Positions 1-8,337 of a stretch of DNA of 64,000 nt are shown here, one piece after another. Position numbers and translations under genes: made by a program. Each line of letters starts with the position of its first letter. Within the stretch, counting starts at the first letter, position 1. The notes beneath the pieces were generated by a model that saw only the letters and a program-made list of their open reading frames with translations, did no database searches and was not told where the DNA came from. Source of the stretch: Sanderia malayensis (taxonomy: Eukaryota; Cnidaria; Scyphozoa; Semaeostomeae; Pelagiidae); assembly GCA_013076295.1 (NCBI GenBank), contig RQOL01000754.1, forward strand, positions 1 through 64,000, written 5' to 3'.

Positions 1-2
1 GC

Positions 3-1148
3 CTCGACGCCGACAACGCCGACAAGACGTACGCTCGCAGTCTCACCGTGGCCGCCACGAGCGGCGACGCCGGCTCGAAACGCTGTCCCGTGCTGCGCAC
101 CAACTACCTCGACCGACTACTGGCCACCTACCCGACCAAATTCGCCGCCAACAACAACAAATTCGCCGTGCTCACCTTCGACGAATTCGCCAGCACGCAG
201 CCGCTGTCGACCGGCCAGTACCAACTGGCAGAAACGTACATCAAGAACAACGAGTGCATCGGCTTTGCACCGTTCACCACGCTCGCCGGCCTGTTCGGCA
301 AAACCGACCTGTACGCCAACCTCGCCGCCAGCCTGCCCACGTTCGAGTGCAAAAACTACAAGACCGTCCAAATTTCCAACAGCACTACTTCCTCGAGTTC
401 ACCTGTCCGCACACGCTGCTCTACATCGGCCATGGGCAGCATCCTGCTCAACACATTCGGCTTCGAAAAGGACGCCCGCGTCACGCGCAGCCTCTACTCG
501 TTCAACGCCGACTACAGCAGCAAGACGCTCGAACGCACCGGCCTGCACATCGTCTACGATCGCGTCCGCAACGGCTCACTGATCACACCGTGCACCGCCC
601 GACGCCTGCCCCACGTCGTCGACAACGTCATCGCACCGGCCATTTTCACCGACGGCGAAAAAGACGCCGCCACCGTGCCTCGATTCCCGTGGTCGCTGCC
701 CCTGCTGAACAACTACCTGACGCCGCTCGGCACCACCGACTACGAAACCTACCTGTCCAAATCGTCCACCGTCGACACGAGCATCGCCCACCGCACCGCC
801 CACCCGATCAACTTCCTCAACGCCGACGAAATCTTCCTGTACACGGACAGCGTCGAACCGACGTACCACATCGCCGACCACCTGTCGCCGTTGCTGGCGA
901 AAATTCCCCCTCCCACGTTTGCCTTTGGCAACAAGCTCGAAAATCCCCTGTCACGAGCACCCGTCGGCACGTCGATTCGCAAAGCCGTCACGCACAGTTT
1001 GAAAATCAAACAGCCCACCTTTCGCAACCTGATGAAGGACATCAATCTCAGTGACATGTCATTCCTCGTGCGCAACTCCTTCAACGATCCGATCTCGCCC
1101 GACCAACTCGAATTCACCTTTCTGCTCCGACGCAAAAAAGCCGCCTGA
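3..1148 (+). CDS. Penton-like minor capsid protein, 5' end outside the window
   Basis: Likely the single jelly-roll vertex (penton) protein of the virion. The frame is open from the first complete codon at position 3. The GTG at 48 is only an internal valine codon, so the true start lies upstream. The C-terminal third matches the Polinton/adintovirus penton pattern: a strand containing EIFLYTDSVEP (about 828-860), then a DHLSPLLAKIP segment, a loop, and a final beta-strand ending in FTFLLRRKK just before the stop. It sits upstream of the core protein and MCP genes on the same strand, as expected for a late capsid cluster. Oddity: between about 375 and 432 this frame becomes a Ser/Thr-rich run, while another forward frame encodes hydrophobic strand-like residues. 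This suggests two compensating indels. The identification is from family resemblance, without a structural or database check. Confidence 0.72.
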   Translation, partial: LDADNADKTYARSLTVAATSGDAGSKRCPVLRTNYLDRLLATYPTKFAANNNKFAVLTFDEFASTQPLSTGQYQLAETYIKNNECIGFAPFTTLAGLFGKTDLYANLAASLPTFECKNYKTVQISNSTTSSSSPVRTRCSTSAMGSILLNTFGFEKDARVTRSLYSFNADYSSKTLERTGLHIVYDRVRNGSLITPCTARRLPHVVDNVIAPAIFTDGEKDAATVPRFPWSLPLLNNYLTPLGTTDYETYLSKSSTVDTSIAHRTAHPINFLNADEIFLYTDSVEPTYHIADHLSPLLAKIPPPTFAFGNKLENPLSRAPVGTSIRKAVTHSLKIKQPTFRNLMKDINLSDMSFLVRNSFNDPISPDQLEFTFLLRRKKAA

Positions 1149-1258
1149 ACTGCACTGCTCCCGCAGCAAACACATTCACCAAAGGCGTGTACATTTTTTT
1201 CTACTTAACAACAACAACTCTGTCCCGTGCATTGCACGAACGTACACACATACACACT

Positions 1259-1888
1259 ATGTCCGATGTCTTCTACATCGGCGGTCGCAAAACATCACCG
1301 ACGCTCTGGTCCACGCCCAAAAAACCAACTCGCCACATGACGACGATCCAAGGCAACGGTGCAATATTCCCGGACAACTACTTCCACAGTCCCGGCGTCT
1401 GGTCAAAACCACGACGACGATACATCGGCGGACGAGGCAGCAGCGGCATCGGCAGCGCAATCGGAAAATTACTCGCCCAAACGGGAAAACAAGTCGGCAA
1501 AACCGCCCTGAAAATCGCGAAACGTCAAGGCAAAAAAAGTCTGAAACGACTCGCCCGTCACGGCAAACACGTGGCACGCAAACAAACGAAACGACTCGTC
1601 CATCGCGCCGGTCGCACAGTACGACGCGGCACGAAAAGCACCATCAAGAAGCTCGAACAACAGACCGTCAAAAAATTGAACGCATCACTTGGCAAAAAAA
1701 AGCGCACTCCAAAGCGCATAAATTCAACGTCATCGTCGACCACGTCTTCTCTACATACTATCCAACGTCGTCGTCGTCACCACCGTCGACGCCGTCGTCA
1801 CCACAAACGCAGCCGCAGAGGCTTCTTCACCCGAAAATCCGGAATCCGCATTCCCACCGGCGTCACCCTGAACACCGGTCTCTACTAA
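1259..1888 (+). CDS. Basic virion core protein, adenovirus pX/VII-like (209 aa)
   Basis: A highly basic protein expected to condense viral DNA inside the capsid. The start is the ATG at 1,259; the open frame begins upstream at a GTG with no ATG before this one. The N-terminal 30 residues are mildly basic. Residues about 50-60 hold an Arg triplet followed by YIGGRG. Residues 62-165 are rich in Lys/Arg and Gly, and a dense Arg/His run lies near residues 170-195. Two sites fit the adenovirus protease consensus (M/I/L)xGx|G: I30-Q-G-N|G34 and I56-G-G-R|G60. This fits maturation by the protease encoded about 1.7 kb downstream. It lies between the penton and MCP genes. Its stop at 1,886 is followed in the same frame by open sequence that runs into the MCP. 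Homology to pX/VII rests on composition, cleavage sites and context, not on alignment. Confidence 0.75.
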   Translation: MSDVFYIGGRKTSPTLWSTPKKPTRHMTTIQGNGAIFPDNYFHSPGVWSKPRRRYIGGRGSSGIGSAIGKLLAQTGKQVGKTALKIAKRQGKKSLKRLARHGKHVARKQTKRLVHRAGRTVRRGTKSTIKKLEQQTVKKLNASLGKKKRTPKRINSTSSSTTSSLHTIQRRRRHHRRRRRHHKRSRRGFFTRKSGIRIPTGVTLNTGLY

Positions 1889-2068
1889 CAGCAGCAACAT
1901 GCCACCAACAACTACAACAGCATCCTTGAACAAAAAGAAACGAAAAAACGACTCTTGCAAAATGTCAACCTAAAATCACCAGCGTCATCCCCGCCGCCGT
2001 CGAAAAAACACACGCCATTCGTCGACATTGACCGAGACACGACGCTCGGCACGCTGCACGGCAGCGGC

Positions 2069-3571
2069 ATGACACCGGCCGTACTGAATCCGCAGAAACG
2101 CGTCAACATCATCGACCAGTTCCAAAGCCGTTTCGCCAACGCCCGACTGCCGACCTATAAAAAACTCGATGCCCGACGGCTCGGTCGAGGCGAACCCGGC
2201 TCCGAACTGTGGAACTTTTCAACTCGAAACGACGCCTACCACTTCATTCAAAACGCCAGCATCGAAGAACTGTACCCGTCGACGAATCAAGCTCCCAAGA
2301 ACAACAAACCCATCCAGTTCACGTTCAGCCAGGAGCCCGGACTCTTCATAGACACGCGCAACATGATCGTGAAAATGAAAACTCGCATGGAACACAACGG
2401 CACCGCGTGGACGGGTCAGGCACCACTGGCCGGCTACCAAAAGAACATCAGCCCCATCAACAACGTCGGACCGAGTCTGTTCAAGCACATCAACTCGCGC
2501 ATCAACAACCAGAACGACGAAACCATCGCCTTCTACAGCGAAATCGACTACGAAGAGACGGTGAACTGCACCCCGACCGACGTCTACCAAAACGGCGATC
2601 TCACCAAAAAGGGCTTCTTCAAAGAGACGCCCGGCTTCTTGGCAGAAACGAAATGCTGGGGCACGGCCGCAGCAGATCCTCCCACGAACACGGCCAACCC
2701 GGCTCGCGCTCGACTCTGCTCTCTCTACTACCACGGAGCCACGTGCGAACTGCAATTCCGACTCAACCTGCCGCTGAACAAATCCCAAGTGCCCTTCAAC
2801 GCGAGCAACAAACTCGAACTCATCTTCCAACGTCACGAACCAGCCTACTACCTCATGTGCACCACGAACGGTGCAGCCCAACAGGCCGACCAGCCCGCCG
2901 ATCTCATCACGTACGCCAGCGGCTGCTACATCTCGATCGAAGAAATGAAAATCGAATACACCACCATGTCCCTGGTGCCCGAACGTGCCGCCGAGTACAT
3001 ATCGAAATTCACCAACGAATCACCGGACGAATTCCCCTTCACCCACCACAGCATAGACATCATCACGCCTCAAGCCGGCGTCTCCGAATTCAAACTGAAC
3101 ATCTCCCAGGACAAACTGCCCGACAAAACCTCGTTCCAGTTGCGACATCGTCGAGCTCGCCTCGGCGACATCACAATGAATCCGTACCGCTCGGCAGATT
3201 TCACAGGCGAATGGATCTTTCTCATCAACTCCTCAAACATACGCAAGGTCAGACTGAAGACGCAAAGCGAAGCCTACGACGCCCTCCGCGAAACGATCAA
3301 TCCCGACCTGAACAATCCGCTCGTCACACGCGACGACTTCCTCGTCACCAACTCGGGCTACTCGCAGTATGCCGACACGCTCACCTTCACGTGCCTGCAA
3401 CAGAACCAAAGACTGAGCGAAGACCAGCGCAGCGCCGGACTGTCACTCTACCTGAAAGTGCCAAACAACGGTAACTTGCCTGGCCAACACGACATTCAAG
3501 TGCACAAATACGACAAGCGAAAATTCAGCGTCTCGCCCAACGGACAAATCGCAAAAGACTACTACAATTAA
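2069..3571 (+). CDS. Double jelly-roll major capsid protein (hexon-like MCP)
   Basis: The main shell protein, expected to form pseudohexameric trimers. The Polinton/adintovirus MCP pattern is visible in order. There is a beta-rich start leading to FIDTRNMIVKMK (about residue 93 from the ATG at 2,069), then INNVGPSLFKHINSRINN (about 130-147). After these come a Tyr-rich strand, a GDLTKKGFFKETPGF segment (about 175-190), a second barrel with KLELIFQRHEPAYYLM, and a C-terminal part with KLPDKTSFQL, MNPYR and a final DYYN. The start is uncertain. The first in-frame ATG is 2,069, but the frame is open from 1,889 with no ATG, and another ATG at 1,899 lies in a different frame. About 500 aa from 2,069 is a usual MCP length. 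The protease gene starts 7 nt after the stop, so the two may share a transcript. Confidence 0.88.
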   Translation: MTPAVLNPQKRVNIIDQFQSRFANARLPTYKKLDARRLGRGEPGSELWNFSTRNDAYHFIQNASIEELYPSTNQAPKNNKPIQFTFSQEPGLFIDTRNMIVKMKTRMEHNGTAWTGQAPLAGYQKNISPINNVGPSLFKHINSRINNQNDETIAFYSEIDYEETVNCTPTDVYQNGDLTKKGFFKETPGFLAETKCWGTAAADPPTNTANPARARLCSLYYHGATCELQFRLNLPLNKSQVPFNASNKLELIFQRHEPAYYLMCTTNGAAQQADQPADLITYASGCYISIEEMKIEYTTMSLVPERAAEYISKFTNESPDEFPFTHHSIDIITPQAGVSEFKLNISQDKLPDKTSFQLRHRRARLGDITMNPYRSADFTGEWIFLINSSNIRKVRLKTQSEAYDALRETINPDLNNPLVTRDDFLVTNSGYSQYADTLTFTCLQQNQRLSEDQRSAGLSLYLKVPNNGNLPGQHDIQVHKYDKRKFSVSPNGQIAKDYYN

Positions 3572-3578
3572 TATCATC

Positions 3579-4292
3579 ATGAACAACAAACAGATTGCCG
3601 AGTGCATCCGAAAGGATCCCTATCACCTCGCACGCATCTACGCCGGCGTCATTGCCGAGGACGACATCGCAAAAATCCTCGCCAATCTCGGCAGCTTTCG
3701 CGACTTCCTCGTCACGTCGCTGCTACAGCGAAACATCCACCACTTTCCGCTCGCCTACATCATGAACACGGGCACGCACAAGAACGGCGGACGACACTGG
3801 CAGGCGCTCTACTTCGATCACGATCACAACGCCTTCTTCTTCGACTCGTACGGTCGACAGCCGTCCGACGCGTTCAAATCGTTCGCCGAACACATGCTCT
3901 CGTTCTCGTACCAGCGCCGCGACCACCGACTGCAGAGTCTCGACGAGTGCCTGTCGACGCAGACGTTCACGCCGCAGAACTACCGACTGGCCCAGCGCAC
4001 GCAAGCACTCGACGCCGCGCAGCACGCGACCGTCTACTTCCCGTGGCAAATCCAATCGGACGACACGAACGTTTGCGGCGAGTACTCGGTCCTGTTCCTC
4101 TTCGCGATCTGTCGCACCCACCAGCCTCGCGTGTCCGGCTACAACTTCTGGTACGATCCCGAGAACAACTTCTACCGCGTCCGACCCGACAGCCGCCGAA
4201 AGCAAAAAGATGCCCTCGTCAGCAACGACAAACGCGTACGAACGCGCTTCCTGCACCTGTTCAACTTTCTTGATCCGGACATTTTCAAATAG
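3579..4292 (+). CDS. Adenain-type cysteine maturation protease (237 aa)
   Basis: A C5-type (adenovirus protease-like, ULP1-related) cysteine protease that would cleave capsid and core precursors during virion maturation. The catalytic set is clearly visible: His73 in GGRHWQALYFD, the acidic residue Asp89 in FFFDSYG, Gln159 as the oxyanion-hole residue, and Cys166 in NVCGEYSVLFLF, spaced seven residues after the Gln as in adenain. The length is close to the usual 200-240 aa. The ATG at 3,579 is the first in frame and lies 7 nt after the MCP stop. Nothing suggests decay: the frame is intact and the active-site residues are present. Likely substrates include the core protein at 1,259-1,888 and possibly the small basic proteins at 8,338-8,700, which carry consensus-like sites. 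In adenovirus a core-derived peptide activates the enzyme; that is not testable here. Confidence 0.92.
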   Translation: MNNKQIAECIRKDPYHLARIYAGVIAEDDIAKILANLGSFRDFLVTSLLQRNIHHFPLAYIMNTGTHKNGGRHWQALYFDHDHNAFFFDSYGRQPSDAFKSFAEHMLSFSYQRRDHRLQSLDECLSTQTFTPQNYRLAQRTQALDAAQHATVYFPWQIQSDDTNVCGEYSVLFLFAICRTHQPRVSGYNFWYDPENNFYRVRPDSRRKQKDALVSNDKRVRTRFLHLFNFLDPDIFK

Positions 4293-4420
4293 TTAGTTTT
4301 TTCTATTCTTTGTTTTTTATTTTTTATGTAACATAGATTGTAAAAAAAAATGACAACAGACAAAAAAAAAATATCACGTTTCTTTTTTTTTCCTCACATA
4401 CAACAACAACAATAATAAAA
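4293..4420. terminator. Convergent 3' region with facing poly(A) signals
   Basis: This 128-bp AT-rich gap separates the plus-strand protease gene and the minus-strand gene at 4,421-5,356, which converge here. It holds long T and A runs. A plus-strand AATAAA lies at 4,414-4,419, directly beside the stop codon of the opposing gene. A minus-strand AATAAA (TTTATT on plus) lies at 4,316-4,321. Each signal sits beyond the other gene's likely 3' boundary, so the two transcripts should overlap by roughly 100 nt at their 3' ends. Use of either signal is inferred. Confidence 0.5.
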
Positions 4421-5356
4421 CTACTCTAACGGTTCATCCTTGTCATCATCATCAAAATCATCAAAATTATCATCATCAGGACGATCACATACTTCAAGAC
4501 CAGCAGGCAAACCATACGAACGCGCCAACAATTCATATTCGGACAAACCGTCCAGTCCGAGACGTCTTCTCGCCGAGAAGTGATCAGGCGGCAACAGCTG
4601 CACCTCCCCCCCGAGCGATGGAAGCGACATAGACGTCGTCGGCCACTGAAAACCCTCAGGTCTTTGCGTCGGCCACTTCGCCTTCAACGCCTTCTCTTGT
4701 TCCTGCTGCTGCTGCTGCTGCTGCTCCTCTTGCTCCCTTAGCTTAGCCAGATAAGCAGCAGCAAAACCACCAGTTAGCCGCTCCTCGTCCATCCTCTTTT
4801 TCTTTTCTTGCAACTGCAACCAGTGCTCTTTTACCTTCTGTCTTGTCTCCTCCCTCTGCTTCTCTGTCTCTTCCCGCAACCGGAAAAACTCCTGCTGCTC
4901 TTCTGGCGACAAAACCGACATGGGAAACTTGAGCAACTTCACCTTCTGCTCCTGCTGCTGCTCGCCCTGCTGCTCGTCTTGCTTTTTTTTTTTTTCGTCT
5001 CTCTCCAACTCAACCTGACACCAAAAACTTCCTTTTTTCAAAACAACATACGCCACTCCATACTCCCGAATATCCTGTTTCAAATTGCAGCACAATTGTT
5101 TATAATACGTCTTCGTAGCCTGAACCTGCCATCCCTGATCGGCCTCCGGTCTCGTCGTCATGGCCTTTGCAGAAATACCCGCCTCAGAAGCCAACTCCTT
5201 ACAGTACATGAAATACGGCGCCCACACATCTTTAGCCTTGAAGAATTTCCCAATCTCTACCAACTCTCCTCGTTGCACTCCTTGCCCATAACCACCACAA
5301 TGACCAGCAACAACAGCAGCAGCAGAAGATCGTTTTCGAGCACCACGACCACCCAT
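4421..5356 (-). CDS. Unrecognised charged coiled-coil protein (311 aa), minus strand
   Basis: I do not recognise this protein. The start is taken as the ATG at 5,356-5,354, which has a strong context (G at -3 and G at +4). The slightly longer open frame begins only with TTG. Residues about 35-115 are mixed and aromatic-rich with several cysteines and could form a small globular domain. Residues about 118-225 are Glu/Gln/Lys/Arg-rich and look like a long helix or coiled coil, including a seven-Gln run encoded by a CTG/CAG repeat near 4,701-4,724. The C-terminal ~24 residues are strongly acidic (Asp runs, ending EPLE). It is the only minus-strand gene in the element part seen here. It is divergent from the coiled-coil gene at 5,772 and convergent with the protease. 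The position fits an accessory gene, and the acidic tail next to basic core proteins would suit a chaperone or regulator, but that is speculation. Confidence 0.7.
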   Translation of the reverse strand: MGGRGARKRSSAAAVVAGHCGGYGQGVQRGELVEIGKFFKAKDVWAPYFMYCKELASEAGISAKAMTTRPEADQGWQVQATKTYYKQLCCNLKQDIREYGVAYVVLKKGSFWCQVELERDEKKKKQDEQQGEQQQEQKVKLLKFPMSVLSPEEQQEFFRLREETEKQREETRQKVKEHWLQLQEKKKRMDEERLTGGFAAAYLAKLREQEEQQQQQQQEQEKALKAKWPTQRPEGFQWPTTSMSLPSLGGEVQLLPPDHFSARRRLGLDGLSEYELLARSYGLPAGLEVCDRPDDDNFDDFDDDDKDEPLE

Positions 5357-5410
5357 CTCATCAACCAAACTCAACTACTGAAACAACACACCATCCGCGC
5401 ACACGCATTT

Positions 5411-5641
5411 ACAACAAAAAATTCAATGATACAACAAAAAATTCAATGATACAACAAAAAATTCAATGATACAACAAAAAATTCAATGATACAACAAAAA
5501 ATTCAATGATACAACAAAAAATTCAATGATACAACAAAAAATTCAATGATACAACAAAAAATTCAATGATACAACAAAAAATTCAATGATACAACAAAAA
5601 AATTCAATGATACAACAAAAAAATTCAATGATACAACAAAA
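5411..5641. repeat. 20-bp tandem repeat in the divergent intergenic region
   Basis: About 11.5 copies of a 20-bp unit (acaacaaaaaattcaatgat). Most copies are perfect, and the last two units gain one A to become 21 bp. It lies between the start of the minus-strand gene (5,356) and the TATA box for the plus-strand gene (5,664). Each unit contains an ATG, which lets a spurious open frame run from 5,586 into the real gene. It may be a repeated control element or simply replication slippage. Confidence 0.92.
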
Positions 5642-5663
5642 TCTCCATTCAATCACCAACTCC

Positions 5664-5670
5664 TATATAA
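5664..5670 (+). promoter_or_regulatory. TATA box of the acidic coiled-coil gene
   Basis: The sequence TATATAA lies 102 nt upstream of the ATG at 5,772 and directly after the 20-bp repeat block. A start of transcription about 30 nt downstream would fall in the CA tract at 5,684-5,715. This would exclude the repeat-borne ATGs from the mRNA, which supports the ATG at 5,772 as the start. Confidence 0.5.
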
Positions 5671-5679
5671 ACGACGACA

Positions 5680-5683
<4 letters not shown>

Positions 5684-5715
<32 letters not shown>
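5684..5715. repeat. (CA)n microsatellite
   Basis: A perfect run of 16 CA dinucleotides between the TATA box and the ATG of the gene at 5,772. It probably lies in or next to the 5' leader. Confidence 0.9.
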
Positions 5716-5771
5716 ACTGTCGTCTACTGTTCATCCACAACAAGAACAAGGACAAGAACAAGGACAACAAA

Positions 5772-5832
5772 ATGAGCTACACTTCACTACCCAGCGCCGA
5801 CGTCGAAAAACAACCGCTCTTGCAAGGAAACA

Positions 5833-5863
<31 letters not shown>

Positions 5864-7136
5864 TGAAGAAACAAAAAAAGAATTTTCCACCCCACCAAAC
5901 ACGAAGAGAAACCTAGAGCAAGCATTTCGAGAAGCCTCGACTGCAAGCACCACCGACCAAACACCATCACCACTGCCACCGCCCACATCCACAGACGACG
6001 ACGACGACGACAACTCTGCCTGCAGCTGCAACGATAATCAAGAAGAAGAGAGTGACAACGACGACGACGACAACAGCGATGTTATCATTGAAAATTCTGA
6101 CGCGGACGATGATGACAACGACAAAAAAAAGGACGCCCTCATCCGCGAACTCCGAATCAAACTAGAACTACTCCAAAAGAGACACAAGGCAAGACTCGAG
6201 GCAGAACTTGATACAATGGACAGGAATCAAAAACGAAACCTACTCGAGCTGCAAACCGAACACGAGCACGAGCTGCAGTCGATCTCCTGTCTCCTGTTGA
6301 ACAAGCACGCAGTGAACTCGGACCTGCTCCAATGCCAACAGGAACTGTACCAAATACAGGACAGCTTCACCAAACTGTTCAACGTCACGCCTACCGATCA
6401 AGACTCAACCAACAGTCTGCTGTATCGTTTCCAAGAAACCAGAACGGCTTTCGCCGACCTACAGCATCCCTTACGAGAGCTGAACGACGCTGTCGACACC
6501 CAAAACGCCCACATGAACAAAATCCGCACCAAACTCTACGGTTACACATCACAAATGCTGGCAACACTCACCACCTACCTCGCCATGTGGAAAAACAACC
6601 ATCAAAAAAACGCCACCACCTACAGCGAAACACTTCCCGCCCAATTCGCACACGACGAAAAAATAGTGAAAAAAATGCAGGAGTTTCGCGATCTACTTCA
6701 CGAAGGACCCACCCACATGAGCACCCTCCTGGCCTTCATGCCAAACGCCTCAGTAGAATTCCTAGAAGCCGAAGCCAACGAAATCCTGACCGCCTGCTTG
6801 TCGTACCAAGCAGAACTGTGCACTGCACGTCACGCCTACTTCAAGCTCTTCAGTAAACTCAGCCAGTGTCACCAAAAGGCCGCAACAGCAACCCAAAACC
6901 TGCACGACTTTTTCACTTTAACAGCACCGGAAAGCATCAACACGATCCCCATACATTCGCACCCTAACCAAACCGGCGTTGTCAAGGAGAAGAGCAAGCA
7001 CAACAACAAAAACACCAAAGACGAATCTACCACACGCTATTCGTCACACGCACCAACACTGCACAAGTTTCGGCCGATGAACGACCTGAGACGAGCACCA
7101 CTGAGAAAACCGTACGCCTTGGAAAGCCACGTCTAA
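5772..7136 (+). CDS. Unrecognised acidic coiled-coil protein (454 aa)
   Basis: I do not recognise this protein. The start is the ATG at 5,772, in a good context (acaaaATGa) downstream of the TATA box. The open frame continues upstream to 5,586 only because the 20-bp repeat supplies ATGs. The N-terminal ~115 residues are low-complexity and acidic, with a run of ten Asp at about 22-32 encoded by a GAC repeat and a second Asp run at about 75-80. Residues about 118-180 are a strong coiled-coil candidate rich in Glu, Lys, Leu and Gln. The middle (about 185-380) looks mostly helical, with regularly spaced hydrophobic residues. The tail is Lys/Arg/His-rich. The sequence shows no signal peptide or membrane segment. 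Its place among accessory genes near the element's right end, with its own promoter, suggests a separately regulated structural or host-interaction protein. Function unknown. Confidence 0.78.
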
Positions 7137-7247
7137 AAAGAACACACAAACAGTTGTGAATTTTTTCGCTGATAATTACATATATACATATATGCTGCAC
7201 ATTGCACCTGCTGATTTGCTTTTTTCTATCTCGCACCGTGTATAATC

Positions 7248-8258
7248 ATGATGTTAGCACTAGCACTTTCGTGTCTCCGTCGTAACAACAACAACAACAT
7301 GCTGCTATTCGCAATATCGAGTGTTTTCTTCTTTCTCCTCTACTCTGCAAGCACCAGCAACATGCTCTTGCTCAGCCACGCGGCAGCAGCAACAGCGGAT
7401 GATGGCAGCGGCAGCGGTGGCGGTGGCGGCAACGATGCAACTGGAGGAGGAGGAGGACCAGCGCTGCCACCAATGTCACCGTCGTCCAACGACCAACACA
7501 CCGTGCACCTCATGGAAGTGTGGACGAACAACGCGGCCGACGCTTACACGATAGCACCGATGCTGCTTCGCACCGGCACCTACAACAACGTGCTGCGCGT
7601 CCGCTGGTACTGGAACAAACCCTGCATCGGCAAGCACATCATCCTCTACGTCTACACGGACGACACCAAGTACTTCAACGAGAGCACCACCACCACCACC
7701 AGCAGCCAACGACCCGAACTCGAGTGGCTCGAAGCCGCCCTCGGCACCTACATGGACAAAGTGTTCATGCTGCTCTTCCACAGCTACCCCGCACAGAACA
7801 GCGCACACACCGCCCACCTCGACCAGCACTCGCAGAGCCTCGCCGACATCGACCTGCGCACCTTCGACTCGTCGTGCGGCAGGAGCAGCAGCGAGGCAGA
7901 CGACACCGACGACAACGAACAACAACAGCCCATCCGCTCCAAGCCGCACCTGCACATCTCGAACAAATACGTCGTCCGCAACGAAGACGGCACCGTCAAC
8001 CAACAACAGTCCATCCTCGCACTCGCCCAGGTCAACAACGTCAAGTGCGACATTCTCAAAGTCACGTGTGAAAAAACCCGCCACTGGCTCGCCTGCTTCA
8101 CCTACAACATCTTCTGCAAAGGCAAACACAAACTCGCCACCTCCTTTACCAAACAGTCGTGTCGCGACATCACCAAAGCCTGCCACCTCGACGAGCCGGA
8201 AGCCGTCGAATTCTGCAAACTGAAAAACCTCTTCTGCCCGCACCGCCACGACTACTAG
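7248..8258 (+). CDS. Secreted or membrane-anchored cysteine-containing protein (336 aa), function unknown
   Basis: I do not recognise this protein. The ATG at 7,248 begins a hydrophobic N-terminus. A second Met at residue 17 opens a long Leu/Phe/Ile-rich stretch (about 17-33) followed by Ala-rich sequence, which fits a signal peptide or signal anchor. A Gly/Ser-rich linker spans about residues 51-72. The presumed extracellular part has an NES glycosylation sequon at about residue 144, a Thr/Ser run, and ten cysteines after the hydrophobic region. Eight of these lie in the last ~75 residues (paired spacing such as CDILKVTC, then CFTYNIFC), which suggests a disulfide-bonded C-terminal domain. 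It follows the coiled-coil gene by 111 bp on the same strand. The placement is typical of lineage-specific accessory genes. Possible roles are envelope/attachment or a host-modulating secreted factor; the sequence does not decide. Confidence 0.75.
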   Translation: MMLALALSCLRRNNNNNMLLFAISSVFFFLLYSASTSNMLLLSHAAAATADDGSGSGGGGGNDATGGGGGPALPPMSPSSNDQHTVHLMEVWTNNAADAYTIAPMLLRTGTYNNVLRVRWYWNKPCIGKHIILYVYTDDTKYFNESTTTTTSSQRPELEWLEAALGTYMDKVFMLLFHSYPAQNSAHTAHLDQHSQSLADIDLRTFDSSCGRSSSEADDTDDNEQQQPIRSKPHLHISNKYVVRNEDGTVNQQQSILALAQVNNVKCDILKVTCEKTRHWLACFTYNIFCKGKHKLATSFTKQSCRDITKACHLDEPEAVEFCKLKNLFCPHRHDY

Positions 8259-8290
8259 CTGCCCAATTACCTACTGCTTTTTCGCCTACT

Positions 8291-8298
8291 TATTATAA
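8291..8298 (+). promoter_or_regulatory. TATA-like box before the small basic genes
   Basis: TATTATAA lies 39 nt upstream of the ATG at 8,338, in the short gap after the stop of the cysteine-containing protein. If used, it would give a very short leader for the 50-aa gene, with the 62-aa gene downstream on the same transcript. The match is weak and common in AT-rich DNA. Confidence 0.3.
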
Positions 8299-8337
8299 CG
8301 CACACTTCATCACTAAACAAAAACAACTCAACCTAAA

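Noticed and set aside
48..50. GTG at 48 as the penton start
   Set aside because: The frame is open to the window edge and no ATG is present, so the gene is simply cut by the window.
254..1054. Long Arg/His/Pro-rich open frames overlapping the penton, MCP and protease genes
   Set aside because: They are out-of-frame shadows of GC-rich coding sequence, with the composition expected from shifted codons.
1187..1258. Longer start of the core protein gene
   Set aside because: It would begin with GTG; the first ATG is at 1,259 and the extra residues are unlike the basic protein.
5357..5374. Longer start of the minus-strand gene, and an adenain-like MGGRG match at its N-terminus
   Set aside because: The longer frame starts with TTG. 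From the real ATG the MGGRG motif is the very N-terminus, so a cleavage site there has little meaning.
5586..5771. N-terminal extension of the acidic coiled-coil gene
   Set aside because: It translates the 20-bp repeat and CA tract and lies partly upstream of the TATA box; the ATG at 5,772 has a better context.
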